The notes under the pieces were generated by a model, which had not been told where the DNA came from, made no database searches, and saw only the letters and a list, made by a program, of their open reading frames with translations. Of a stretch of DNA of 64,000 bases, positions 34,942 through 44,049 are shown piece by piece. Origin of the DNA: Bog-473 sp963770645 (GTDB taxonomy: Bacteria > Actinomycetota > Acidimicrobiia > Acidimicrobiales > RAAP-2); the NCBI GenBank assembly GCA_963770645.1, contig CAVYQL010000004.1, positions 1 to 64,000 of the forward strand, read 5' to 3'. Position 1 is the first letter of the stretch. The number at the start of each line of letters is the position of its first letter. The position numbers and the translations under genes were made by a program.

Positions 34942-36147
34942 ATGATGGGACGAAGCCGTTTGGCGAACGAGAGCGCTGTTGCGAACCTCGGTATATGTCT
35001 CACAATGGTGTTGCTCACCGCCACATGCTTGCTCTTCGGTTCAACGGCCACAGTTGCTGCAACTACATCGATGCCCCATACCGTCGCGACGTGCGCTCAG
35101 ACTACGCCGTTTCCTTATGGCAGCGCGGTTGTAGGTATGGCTGCGACTTCGAGCGATGGTGGCTATTGGGTTGTCGACAACGAGGGATACGTTGCCGCGT
35201 GCGGTGACGCTCCCTATCTCGGTGAACAGACCACCCTGAATGCTCCGATCGTCGGAATAGCGGCCACGCCCGATGGGGGTGGGTACTACCTTGTCGCTTC
35301 TGATGGTGGCGTGTTCACCTTCGGGGACGCACGATTCCAAGGTTCCACAGGATCCCTCAGGCTCAACAAGCCCGTGGTGAGTATGGCGGTCGATGCAGCG
35401 ACCGGCGGTTACTGGCTCGTGGCGGCAGATGGCGGAATCTTTGCCTACGATGCACCCTTCCTCGGCTCAACGGGATCCATGAGGCTGAACCAACCCGTCG
35501 TGGGTATGGCCGCAGCCGCCGACGGACGTGGGTATTGGCTCGTTGCCTCTGACGGTGGCATCTTTGCTTATGGTGTTCCATTTTCGGGATCAACGGGGTC
35601 GATACACCTCAATAAGCCCGTGGTTGGAATGGCGCCCGATGCGGGATCCGGTGGGTACTGGATCGTGGCATCCGATGGTGGCATCTTCGCTTTCAATGCC
35701 CAGTTCTACGGGTCCACAGGAGGCATCGTCTTGAATCAGCCGATTGTCGGTATGGAGTCCAACGCAACCGGCAGCGGGTATCGCTTCGTAGCCGCCGACG
35801 GCGGCGTGTTCACCTACGGCACCTCAGGTTTCTACGCAACCCCGAGCTTCGCTCCGCCGCCAGCACCGCCACCCGCGGGCCCGCCTATCTGCACGGTGAG
35901 CCTGTCGAACGATAATCCGCCTCAATATTCTTCCGTGGTCGCAACCATTACATCGAACGTCCCTGACACGGCTGTGACCTTGACGAAGACGTACCAGAAG
36001 ACAACGTCAACCCAATCGGGGACGACGGACTCCAATGGCACTGCGACCATTGCATTCAACATCTCAGCTCCCCTCGTCGGTGTGCCGGTCGTTGTGACCG
36101 TCTACATCGGAGCGGCGACATGCGAAACGAGCTTTACGCCCAGCTGA
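34942..36147 (+). CDS. exported beta-propeller-like repeat protein with C-terminal Ig-like domain
   Basis: The 401-residue protein has a signal peptide (LGICLTMVLLTATCLLFGST). Six to seven repeats of about 45 residues follow, each with GGYWLVASDGGIFAYG and a GSTGS..LN.PVVGMA link. This is a common surface propeller type in Acidimicrobiia-like genomes. A Pro-rich hinge (PPPAPPPAGPP) then leads to a beta-sandwich of about 85 residues (CTVSLSNDNPPQYSSVVATI onward) with Cys near both ends. It is likely secreted or surface-bound and may bind polysaccharide. It directly follows the 25-codon ORF, so it is co-translated with the beta-helix lipoprotein. Confidence 0.85.
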   Translation: MMGRSRLANESAVANLGICLTMVLLTATCLLFGSTATVAATTSMPHTVATCAQTTPFPYGSAVVGMAATSSDGGYWVVDNEGYVAACGDAPYLGEQTTLNAPIVGIAATPDGGGYYLVASDGGVFTFGDARFQGSTGSLRLNKPVVSMAVDAATGGYWLVAADGGIFAYDAPFLGSTGSMRLNQPVVGMAAAADGRGYWLVASDGGIFAYGVPFSGSTGSIHLNKPVVGMAPDAGSGGYWIVASDGGIFAFNAQFYGSTGGIVLNQPIVGMESNATGSGYRFVAADGGVFTYGTSGFYATPSFAPPPAPPPAGPPICTVSLSNDNPPQYSSVVATITSNVPDTAVTLTKTYQKTTSTQSGTTDSNGTATIAFNISAPLVGVPVVVTVYIGAATCETSFTPS

Positions 36148-36189
36148 CACAAACGAACCGTCGACGAGCTTCGACGGGTTCTTGGCCTG

Positions 36190-36228
36190 GCCGGTCGTGC
36201 ACGCCGGCCCCGTGTCACAACGACCGGC
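36190..36228. terminator. candidate terminator hairpin
   Basis: GCCGGTCGT at 36190-36198 pairs perfectly with ACGACCGGC at 36220-36228 across a 21-base loop. It lies 43 bases after the propeller gene stop and before the end of the convergent regulator. No T-run follows. Confidence 0.45.
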
Positions 36229-36319
36229 ACTGCGCAGCCGCCCGGTGCAGATGTGTCCTGCGGAGTCCGTTCAGCGTTGTTGTGCGGTCACCTTCTGTGC
36301 ATGAGCCGACCGCTGTCGG

Positions 36320-37054
36320 TCAGGAGACCCGACGGGAGCGACAGTTTGTGGGTCCGACAGAGCTCTCGACCGGACTTTCGAGAGACCATCCGGCGCGTCG
36401 CGCAATCGCAACCGCGGCCAGTTGGGAGTTGACGCCGAGCTTCTGGAGAATCGACTTTATTTGAGAACGAACGGTCGAGATCGACACGTACCCCGCCTTC
36501 GCTATCTCCTCCGCGTTGTGACCCTCCATCAGCTCAGCCAGGACGACTCGTTCGCGCTCGGTCAGAATGAGTGAGAGATCTAGGGAAGCGTCTCGGTACT
36601 CTTCCGCAAGGGTCGAAGCCAGGGGGGAGGCTGGTCCTCGCCTGATGTGGCGATGAGAGTCAGTTCTGAGGAGACGGGTGATCGTCCGGAACACGTGGTC
36701 GAAGGACTCGTTCTCGTCGATGAGTGCTGAGAATCCCGCCTGCAACCAGGCAGCCAACCGACAATTGTCGTCCGCGGTGTCAATAACGCAGACCTGGAGG
36801 CCCGCTCGGCGAACACGCAAGATGAGGGCTGAGCCAGCAGTCACGTCGAACGACCGGACGTCCATGAGCACAAGGTCAGGCTCCCATTTGATTCCGCGCT
36901 CGATCTCCTGCGCACATGGGGTGAGGTACATGGTCGAGAAACCGAATTTCTGAAAGGCGTTCGCGAGGGCGCCCGTCAACAAGTCGTTGCCCGCGATGAG
37001 TATCCGTGTGGAAATTCCTGCTCGCTTGGGCCCTCCCGCGATTCGAACGGTCAT
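36320..37054 (-). CDS. LuxR/NarL-type response regulator with an atypical receiver
   Basis: The 244-residue protein has a receiver-like domain (about 16-130) with Asp65 in LVLMDVRS and a LuxR-type helix-turn-helix at about 165-223 (LTERERVVLAELMEGHNAEE, then GYVSISTVRSQIKSILQKLG). The acidic pair normally found after strand 1 is replaced by GND (22-24), and the conserved Lys of strand 5 is not evident (GFSALIDEN). Phosphorylation may therefore be altered or absent. No kinase gene is adjacent. Its position inside the polysaccharide region suggests control of export genes. Confidence 0.87.
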   Translation of the reverse strand: MTVRIAGGPKRAGISTRILIAGNDLLTGALANAFQKFGFSTMYLTPCAQEIERGIKWEPDLVLMDVRSFDVTAGSALILRVRRAGLQVCVIDTADDNCRLAAWLQAGFSALIDENESFDHVFRTITRLLRTDSHRHIRRGPASPLASTLAEEYRDASLDLSLILTERERVVLAELMEGHNAEEIAKAGYVSISTVRSQIKSILQKLGVNSQLAAVAIARRAGWSLESPVESSVGPTNCRSRRVS

Positions 37055-37416
37055 CGCTGCAACCGATCCGTGATCCCCCTCCGAGGGAGCAAATCAGGAG
37101 ACGCAGACTGGCTGCGGTTTGTGACGCTTCTGGCAAGGCGCGTGGACGTGTCCGGCGGTTCGTCGGTCCATCGCCGGCCCCCTGTCGGGAACCGATCTAT
37201 CCCTATCGCGTCGCTTATAATTGTCATCTACCCAGCCGTCTATCGCTGACGGTTTGTCATCACTCGGTGTCGCCAACCGATGTTGCCGGATGATAACGAC
37301 GCCTTCGCACCGCGACAACTCCTGCGAGTCGGGAGCGGCGGCCTTCACGCGGAAGGCAAGCTGCCAGTCGACACGAGCCGGTCGAAGAAGATCTGGGTCG
37401 AAGAAGATCTGAATGG
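37055..37416. other. intergenic region upstream of the regulator
   Basis: No coding frame is supported. The region contains moderately AT-rich patches (for example around 37205-37230) that may carry the promoter of the response regulator. No palindrome or RNA element was recognised. Confidence 0.4.
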
Positions 37417-37866
37417 TCAGACCGCGAGAGGCCCGCCGCTGGCGTCCGCGCGGCTGCGCACTACCTCAAAGCACACGTGACCTCGTGACGCCGGCGGATC
37501 GGTCATCACGACGACCCGGCTCGTCCATCCGGGATTTCTGTCCCGGACCGATTCGGTGGCCCGTCGAAGAGCAGCGAGAACGCTGGCGCGACGGGGAACC
37601 GGCAGTTCCTCCAGCCCACTGATGTGCTGGCGAGGCAGCACTACCAAACCATCCAGTCCCGGCCTGCTGATGACGACTGCCTCATCGTCAACGGCCTCAG
37701 CGACGTAGCCGACCAAGAGTACGGTCGCCTGCGTGCAGGCGGATCTCGCTATCGCACACGACCTGCATTTCCGATATGCGACCTCATGACCGTGCAGCGG
37801 GGACAAGCCGCGTTCTTGATCCACTTCCCCCTCCAACGATTCGCCTATCTCAACTGCTCGCACCAA
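37417..37866 (-). CDS. HIT-like domain protein
   Basis: The 149-residue protein starts with TTG or the following GTG. After a Cys pair (YRKCRSCAIARSAC) it has DEAVVISRPGLDGLVVLPRQ, HISGLEELP and ALRRATESVRDRNPG. Then come VVVMTDPPASRGHVCFEVV, the fold elements of a histidine-triad-like nucleotide-binding protein. The classical HxHxH motif is degenerate (GHVCFEV), so hydrolase activity is doubtful. It is convergent with nothing nearby and precedes the regulator on the same strand by about 360 bases. The role is unknown. Confidence 0.6.
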   Translation of the reverse strand: MVRAVEIGESLEGEVDQERGLSPLHGHEVAYRKCRSCAIARSACTQATVLLVGYVAEAVDDEAVVISRPGLDGLVVLPRQHISGLEELPVPRRASVLAALRRATESVRDRNPGWTSRVVVMTDPPASRGHVCFEVVRSRADASGGPLAV

Positions 37867-38171
37867 ACGGTACTAGAGCAAGCACAGCTTCGCGTGATAC
37901 CCGATCGCGGAACTCAGAATACAACTCATCTGGAGGCCGCCACCAGACGACGCGTATCACGGTGCTCAGGTTCCACTCACAAGGGGGTACGCAACGGGGA
38001 ATGAACTCCTTGTGGCACGAAAGTGTGAATGCTCGCATTGGGCCCGCTCCGGGCACTGTGCGCCAGCCTTCACGCCTCAACCCGACGATCGAACTGAGGC
38101 CCAAGGAAAACGGCCCAGTGAATGGAGCCAATGACACAGCCTGACGTCTCGGTTCGAGGTTACTAGCGGTC
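37867..38171. other. intergenic region before the sugar transferase
   Basis: About 300 bases without a supported gene. It should hold the promoter for the sugar transferase, which reads rightwards. No repeat or hairpin of note was seen. Confidence 0.4.
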
Positions 38172-38484
38172 ATGTCGTCGGATCTGACGAAGAGGAGTCG
38201 TCATACGGTCGGGCCGACGTTGACGCGTCCCCCCGACCGGATTCCCTCGGAACCAAACGACGCCCACGTGTTGCCGATTCGGTCAAGAACCCCGAGGGAC
38301 GAACCCGACTCCAGCCTTGCGCCGGCCCGGGCGCGAAACAGGAGCAGTGGACTGAGAATTTCGGCTCTTCTCACTCGATGCCAGCGCAGCTGCCCTCACG
38401 TGGCTCGTCCTGGCAGCCGTCACCAGGCCTGGAACAACGGGGATTCGTCATTGGGGCGCAGCAGTCGCGGCGACCGCTGCGACT
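38172..38484 (+). pseudogene. out-of-frame N-terminal part of the sugar transferase
   Basis: An ATG frame from 38172 encodes a polar N-terminus ending RARNRSSGLR. From 38356 a second frame, one base shifted, encodes FRLFSLDASAAALTWLVLAA and then a hydrophobic stretch that runs straight into the transferase at 38485. That second frame has no ATG, GTG or TTG before 38485. Removing one base near 38357 would join the two parts into a normal N-terminus with its first membrane helices. So the gene is either frameshifted or misread here. Confidence 0.55.
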
Positions 38485-39768
38485 TTGGCCGCCATGCAGC
38501 TCCTCGGCCTGTATCGATCGCGGCTCTGCATGCAACGGCGTCAGGAGTTGGCTCGAGTCGCCGGCGCAGCTGCCGCCGGTGCGGTCACCTTCCCGCTGGT
38601 CGCGGGGACCACAGGCCGGAGCGCCGGGGTGACGGTCGTCGCTGCGGGATGCTGTGTTCTCACCTTGATGACCCTTCGTTGGTGCTTCTGTCAATGGCTC
38701 GGAGCACAGAGAGCGCGAGGACGCTACCGACGAGGGATCGTGATGATCGGAACCAACGACGATGCCGTCGACGTCTGGACGATGCTCGACACACAGCCAG
38801 AGCTTGGGTACGAGGTGAGGGCGATCATCGGCAAGCCCCGGCACAGACCGGACTGGGCAAACCTGCCAAGAGGCTGGAATCTCGGCCAGCTCCCCGATAT
38901 CGCCCGCCAGACCGATGCCAGCGGCATTCTTGTGGTTGCCAACGCACTCTCGGCAGCGGAGTTTCGGCGGGTCATAGAGATCAGTGAGGCAAACGGCTTG
39001 CACGTGCAGGTCTGTCCGGGCTTCCGCGGCCTCGCGACGCATCGGATCCGCCGCATTCCCATGAGCGGAGAAGCGTTTCTCTATGTCGAGCCTGGACGCG
39101 ACCCGGTCTGGCAACTTGCGGTGAAGCGCGCAATCGACATTGCCGGGGCGGCACTTGGGCTGCTGCTGGCCGCACCGATCCTTCTCTTGGCCTGGATCGC
39201 CATCCGACTCGAAGGCGGTGGCCCAGCCATCTACCGACAGGTCCGAATAGGGCTGAATGAGCAACCCTTCCTCCTCTACAAGCTCCGAAGCATGGCGCTC
39301 GACGCCGACGAGTTGGTCGACGCTGGCCTAATCAACGATCGTACGGATGGACCCCTCTTCAAAGCGACACGCGACCCACGGGTAACAAGGATCGGTGCTC
39401 TCCTTCGCGCCATGAGCGTCGACGAGCTTCCCCAGCTCTTCAACGTGCTCAGTGGGACGATGAGCCTGGTCGGTCCACGTCCCGCCCTTCCCCATGAGGT
39501 CGAGCAATTCGATCCCGAGTTGCGACGTCGGCATAGCGTCAAACCAGGGATAACCGGACTCTGGCAGCTCGAAGCACGGGACAACCCGTCTTTCCACCCG
39601 TATCGGAGGCTGGATCTCTTGTACGTCGACAACTGGTCGGTCGGACTCGATTTGGGCATTCTTCTGTCAACAGTGCCGAAAGTACTGGCGAGCGCCGTGA
39701 GGTTCTTACGGCGAGAGAGGAACCCAGCCGTGGCGACAGCCGAGCTGACCATAAACCCGCAGTCCTGA
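38485..39768 (+). CDS. polyprenyl-phosphate sugar-1-phosphate transferase (WbaP/CpsE type)
   Basis: The first usable start in this frame is TTG at 38485, giving 427 residues, but coding sequence clearly continues upstream. An N-terminal CoA-binding-like region (MIGTNDDAVDVWTMLDTQPE, then LGYEVRAIIG) precedes the catalytic bacterial-transferase domain. Catalytic-domain segments are KRAIDIAGAALGLLLAAPIL, YRQVRIGLNEQPFLLYKLRS, DELPQLFNVLSGTMSLVGPR and KPGITGLWQLEAR. It places the first sugar phosphate on undecaprenyl phosphate at the inner membrane and so starts a Wzx/Wzy-type polysaccharide. The C-terminus is complete. It is followed by an ECF sigma gene. Confidence 0.88.
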   Translation: MAAMQLLGLYRSRLCMQRRQELARVAGAAAAGAVTFPLVAGTTGRSAGVTVVAAGCCVLTLMTLRWCFCQWLGAQRARGRYRRGIVMIGTNDDAVDVWTMLDTQPELGYEVRAIIGKPRHRPDWANLPRGWNLGQLPDIARQTDASGILVVANALSAAEFRRVIEISEANGLHVQVCPGFRGLATHRIRRIPMSGEAFLYVEPGRDPVWQLAVKRAIDIAGAALGLLLAAPILLLAWIAIRLEGGGPAIYRQVRIGLNEQPFLLYKLRSMALDADELVDAGLINDRTDGPLFKATRDPRVTRIGALLRAMSVDELPQLFNVLSGTMSLVGPRPALPHEVEQFDPELRRRHSVKPGITGLWQLEARDNPSFHPYRRLDLLYVDNWSVGLDLGILLSTVPKVLASAVRFLRRERNPAVATAELTINPQS

Positions 39769-40000
39769 CCCGAAACTTGGCGCGGTAGGCCACCGAGGCC
39801 CGGCCATGCGGCGGCCCCTCCGGGAATGACCGATGACCGGGCGTCCTTGCGCGTGGGTGCGCGACAGATCCCCAATAAATGGGATGACGGCTCCTGTCGC
39901 ACTGGAGAACGATGGGTGCCACGACCGGACTGAGGATTGTCGACCGATCGATCGGCGACAGGAATTGGGGACGTCCGGGATACGGAACGGGAGAATTCTG

Positions 40001-40654
40001 GTGGCGACCAGTGAGGCGACGACGCGCGGCAGCTGGCCGCGTACATCAAAGGCTGCATCATCAGCTGATGAGTGCGATCTGGTGGAGGTAGTCGCGGCTG
40101 CGCGCGCCGGTTCGGGAGCGGCCTGGGAAGCCCTCATAGAGCGGTTTGATGGGCTGGTGGTAGCGATCGCCAGGCGGTGTCGCCTGAGTGAGGCGGACGT
40201 CGCCGAAGTGTGCCAGACGACATGGCTGCGACTCGTGGAGAACATCGATCGCATTGAGCAACCCGATCGTCTCGCCGCCTGGCTCGCGACCACCTCGCGA
40301 CGCGAGAGCCTCCGGATCGCCACTCGACACGTCGCGGTCTCGATGACAGACGCCCTGAACCTCAAGGCCGACGACCAGGCGGTACCTGTCGACGCCGGGC
40401 TCTTGAAGGATGAGGAGGTGCGCACGATTCGAAGGGCCACCGAACAGCTCTCCCCGGGTTGTCGGCGGCTCCTGGGGTTGTTGATGAGTGATCACGACCT
40501 CCCCTACAAGACGATCGCCGAACAGCTCAGCATGCCCATTGGGAGCATCGGGCCCACACGGGGCCGCTGCCTGGAACATCTCCGGCAGATACTGGACGAG
40601 ATGGAGCTCAACCAGCACCCTCCTGTCCAGCTTGCAGATACCGGCGTCAGCTGA
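40001..40654 (+). CDS. ECF-type RNA polymerase sigma factor
   Basis: The start is GTG at 40001 with GGGAGA seven bases upstream; the longer frame adds an unlikely leader. The 217-residue protein has a sigma2 region (about 40-112, AWEALIERFDGLVVAIARRC through RLAAWLATTSRRESLRIA) and a sigma4 helix-turn-helix (about 145-200, LPYKTIAEQLSMPIGSIGPT followed by RGRCLEHLRQIL). It directs transcription of a small regulon. No anti-sigma gene is evident next to it. Its place beside the polysaccharide genes suggests it controls envelope functions. Confidence 0.88.
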   Translation: MATSEATTRGSWPRTSKAASSADECDLVEVVAAARAGSGAAWEALIERFDGLVVAIARRCRLSEADVAEVCQTTWLRLVENIDRIEQPDRLAAWLATTSRRESLRIATRHVAVSMTDALNLKADDQAVPVDAGLLKDEEVRTIRRATEQLSPGCRRLLGLLMSDHDLPYKTIAEQLSMPIGSIGPTRGRCLEHLRQILDEMELNQHPPVQLADTGVS

Positions 40655-40762
40655 CCCGCCTCACGGGTGGGACCTCGCCTTCCGATTCTCCGCCCAATCA
40701 CCTGGTGACACGTCTCATCTCATAGGTTGGTGTTCGGCTTCGGGCGTGACTCCGCCTCCCAG

Positions 40763-42329
40763 TCATGCAGTGTCCGAACCGAGACGCAAACGTCGGAGAT
40801 CAGACAGACGCAACGTAGATCGGAATCGGGCCATCAACGCCAGGAAGACGATCGTCCCGATGATGACTCCGGTCAGTGTCCCGCCGATGCCGGTTCCGAG
40901 GACGAGACGAGCACTGAGGGCAAAGAGACCGTAGCCGGCGAGGGTGGAGAAGGCCACGACGGCGTAACCGCTCCCAAACGGCAGCAGCCCTGTCCTTCGG
41001 TAGAGGAAGAGCGACGTGGCGAAGCTGGTGAACATGATGGACGCTGCCCACGCCAAGGCCGCTCCGGCGGCCCCGAAGCGAGGGATGAGGAACAGGTTCA
41101 GGCCGACGTTGAGCGCGAGGGCTCCGGCGTTCACCACAAGGTTCTCCCGGCTTCCGCCACCCATGAGCAGAGCAATGGCATTGTTCCCAGTGCCGGTGTT
41201 CAGAAGCATCGCGAGGCCCAGGATCTCGAGGGACGCGATCCCTGCCGCGTAATCGCTGTCCGAAGATATGCATCATGAACGGCGCGTAGACGACCAGGAT
41301 CACCAGCGCCGGCCACGTGGCTGCCATCACCCACCACGTCGATTCCCGGTAGATCACTTGCGCGCTCTTTGAGTCCCGGCGATCGAAGATCCGACCGAGT
41401 TGTGGTGCGATGGCGATCCCGATGGCGTTCAAGGCGAACGTAGCCGTGATCACGTACCGGCTTGCCACAGCGTAAGCCGCCGATTGTGAGCTGGAGGCCA
41501 AGGCTCCGACCAAGAGCACGTCCAGCCAGGCGATCAGGATCTGGAAGACTCCGCCGAGGCTCCGAGGGCCGCTGAACTTCCAGAGGGCGAAGGCCACCGC
41601 TCGGGTGGAGCCATTCGCCGGCGCAACGGAGGTCCGTCTGCGTTCCATCAAACACTTGGACAGGAGGTAGCCGCACGCGACGGCGGCGCAGATGGCCATG
41701 GGTGCGGCCCAGGCCACCGCGGCGGCCGGGGGTGTCAGGCGGAACCCCGCCACCACGAACAGCAGGGCCAGCCGGCAAGACGGGAGAAGGATGTTCTGTA
41801 CCAGGACCATGTCTCGAATCGACCATGTCCGCATTCCTGCGGACGCCACCTGCATCACTGCGGCAATCGGGACGAAAGGCGCGAAGACAACCAGGACGTG
41901 TTGTGTGCCCAATTGGTTGCCCCGACGAACGATGGCGTCGGCGATCTCGACGCGGAACGTCAGCAGTGCCACACAGATCGCGAGGCCGACGACGATCGGC
42001 GGGACCAAGGCCGCACCGACGAGGCGTAGCTCGCTTCCCGCCGACTCGCGCCTGATTGTCGGCATGAGCTTGAGGATCCCATAATCGCCCCCGAACATGG
42101 CTGCGTATGTGCAAATCGTGAGCACGGCCATACCCTCGAAGAGCGCTCCGGCGTCGCGTCCCCCGAGGAGCCGCGCCGCCGCCACGAAGAATGCGAATGT
42201 GAGCACCGCATTCGTGACGACGCCCGCCAAAGACAACACGCCGCCGCGGGCGAGCGTTCGCAGTTCGCCGTCTCCTGTTGCCGCCTCGTCGGTCGCTGTC
42301 CGGCCGAGCAGCGGCTGCAGGCCGCTCAT
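40763..42329 (-). pseudogene. Wzx-type polysaccharide flippase, single-base frameshift
   Basis: The N-terminal 357 codons (from ATG at 42329) and the C-terminal 164 codons lie in different frames. At 41258 one extra base interrupts FMMHIFG. Dropping it restores FMMHIFGSDYAAGIASLEIL and then LGLAMLLNTGTGNNAIALLM. The rebuilt ~521-residue protein has about 12-14 membrane helices and fits the MATE/MOP flippases that move lipid-linked oligosaccharides outwards (LRTLARGGVLSLAGVVTNAV, then the LGGVFQILIAWLDVLLVGAL region). It is needed by a Wzx/Wzy system, so a sequencing error is as likely as true loss. Confidence 0.8.
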
Positions 42330-42624
42330 GTGGCGTCGCTTGGTCCGATGGTTCGTCAGAGGGATACTTCGCAGCTTGGAGGATCTGCTGGGTCCGGTCC
42401 ATCTCGACTAGATCGCCCCCAGAGCGAGACTCGATGCTCGGACTCTGGGCGTCATTGCCGGAACGGCCTCGGGGGTCCGCCACGACCGTCGATCACCCGC
42501 GGTGATCTGGACTGACCACATCCAGAGGTCGGGCTCTTTGACGTCGATCCCCGTCACGTCGTCGGCGAGCATTGCGGTGAGCACTAGTCCGAGAGGATGC
42601 AGAAGTCGACGACACGGCCGGTGC

Positions 42625-44049
42625 TCAAGACGGGCTGGCCGGTGCCGAATCCAGGGCGTCGATTCGGGATTCGCTCAGCTCCCCCTGCGCGCCGGGCTCC
42701 CTGCCGCCTCGCAGGTACCAGGCGCAAACGAGCAACGGCAGCACCCACTGAGCCCATCGGGTGGGGGTGTCAGCTTCGATGCCCGTTGGAACCACGAAGA
42801 CAACGACGCAAATCATGGAGGCGATCGTGAAAGGACACCACGCCGCTCTCCACCACGCGGCCATCAGCCACTTGTAGAGAAGGCCACTGAGGGCTCCACC
42901 GGCGAGCACCCCGATGAACCCGAAGTTCAGATACCAATCCCCGACCGCTCCCAAAGGCCAGCCGTTTCGGGCCGTGGGCTGGTACACCTGTCGGAACCAC
43001 TGGCCGACGAGCACTTGTTGCGGCTTGTTCGCCCACACGAAGCGCGGAACAATTCCCTCCACACCGGCGAGGAAGTCTTCGCCTCCGCGGTAGGGCTGGA
43101 CGCTCGGCCAGTCACGCAAGGCGAGAAGGGTCGCGTCGAAATAAGTGGAATTGGTATCGACGGAAAACTTTCGGATCTCGGACTGACCCTGGGTAGCCGA
43201 GGACACGTGACCCTCCAAGATGTCATCGCGTACCACGCGCAGACCGACAACCGCTACGAAGAGCAACCCGACGAGGGCGAAAACCCTGATCATTTTGGGT
43301 CGGCCTTGTCGCCCCTGCGGGCTCTCCTTAGGCCTCGTCGCCCCCGTGCCGAGGATCCACTGGCCTGCGATCAGGATGATGAGGACGATCGCCACGACCG
43401 TACGGCTTCCCCACATCATCACGTATGCGGCGTTCAAGACCGCAGCGCCCAACGCCAGGAAAACCGAGATTCGTCGGACAGTCCGTGTCGCCCGCCACTG
43501 CCGCCACAACGTGAGCAGCAAGGACGCGGCGACGACCGCCCCCACCGCTGGAAAGATCCGGAGGATGTAGGAGCCGGCGAGCCCCTTGGTGATCTTGCCG
43601 GCGCGGACGACGCCCCCGAAGCTCCCGTAGTGAGCCACGAGGATCAAGGAGATCACCGTTGCCGCCGCGGTCAAGATGAGCGTGAGCCGCATCTGGCGTC
43701 GCACGGTCGGCTCGGTCCACGCGACAGGGATAAGTTTGACAAAGGTTTTCCCGATCGGTACGGGAGTCAAATATGCGAGGGCGAACGCGACGAGGAAAGC
43801 CGCCAAGACCAGAGACGCCTTGCTCACCAGACTCGCCGTCTGCGAGGGCAGGAAATTCACATCGGGATAGGGTCCGTCGAAACCAAAGGTGATCACGACG
43901 TCCCGCAACAGATAGAAGAAGGCGAAGCAATAACAGAAGAGGGCGACAGGATCGAGGCGATGGCGTGAAAGCTTTGAGAAAATCAACCCCAGCAAGAGAA
44001 CTGGAAGTGACAACGCGAGGATCTCACTGATCATGGGCCACCCCAACAA
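42625..44049 (-). CDS. O-antigen/oligosaccharide repeat polymerase (Wzy-like)
   Basis: The 474-residue membrane protein has about 11-12 helices. A large extracytoplasmic loop contains FSVDTNSTYFDATLLALRDW, followed by IVPRFVWANKPQ. GDWYLNFGFIGVLAGG then returns to the membrane. This loop pattern is typical of Wzy-type oligosaccharide repeat-unit polymerases. It would join repeat units on the outer face of the membrane. The start is at 44049 or the Met at 44034; both overlap the glycosyltransferase gene. About 300 bases separate it from the flippase downstream. Sequence families of Wzy are weakly conserved, so the call rests on topology and context. Confidence 0.78.
   Translation of the reverse strand: MLGWPMISEILALSLPVLLLGLIFSKLSRHRLDPVALFCYCFAFFYLLRDVVITFGFDGPYPDVNFLPSQTASLVSKASLVLAAFLVAFALAYLTPVPIGKTFVKLIPVAWTEPTVRRQMRLTLILTAAATVISLILVAHYGSFGGVVRAGKITKGLAGSYILRIFPAVGAVVAASLLLTLWRQWRATRTVRRISVFLALGAAVLNAAYVMMWGSRTVVAIVLIILIAGQWILGTGATRPKESPQGRQGRPKMIRVFALVGLLFVAVVGLRVVRDDILEGHVSSATQGQSEIRKFSVDTNSTYFDATLLALRDWPSVQPYRGGEDFLAGVEGIVPRFVWANKPQQVLVGQWFRQVYQPTARNGWPLGAVGDWYLNFGFIGVLAGGALSGLLYKWLMAAWWRAAWCPFTIASMICVVVFVVPTGIEADTPTRWAQWVLPLLVCAWYLRGGREPGAQGELSESRIDALDSAPASPS

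Noticed and set aside
42502..43968. 488-codon plus frame opposite the Wzy-like gene
   Set aside because: Rich in Arg, Asp and Gln and lacking hydrophobic helices. The opposite strand encodes a convincing multi-helix membrane protein.
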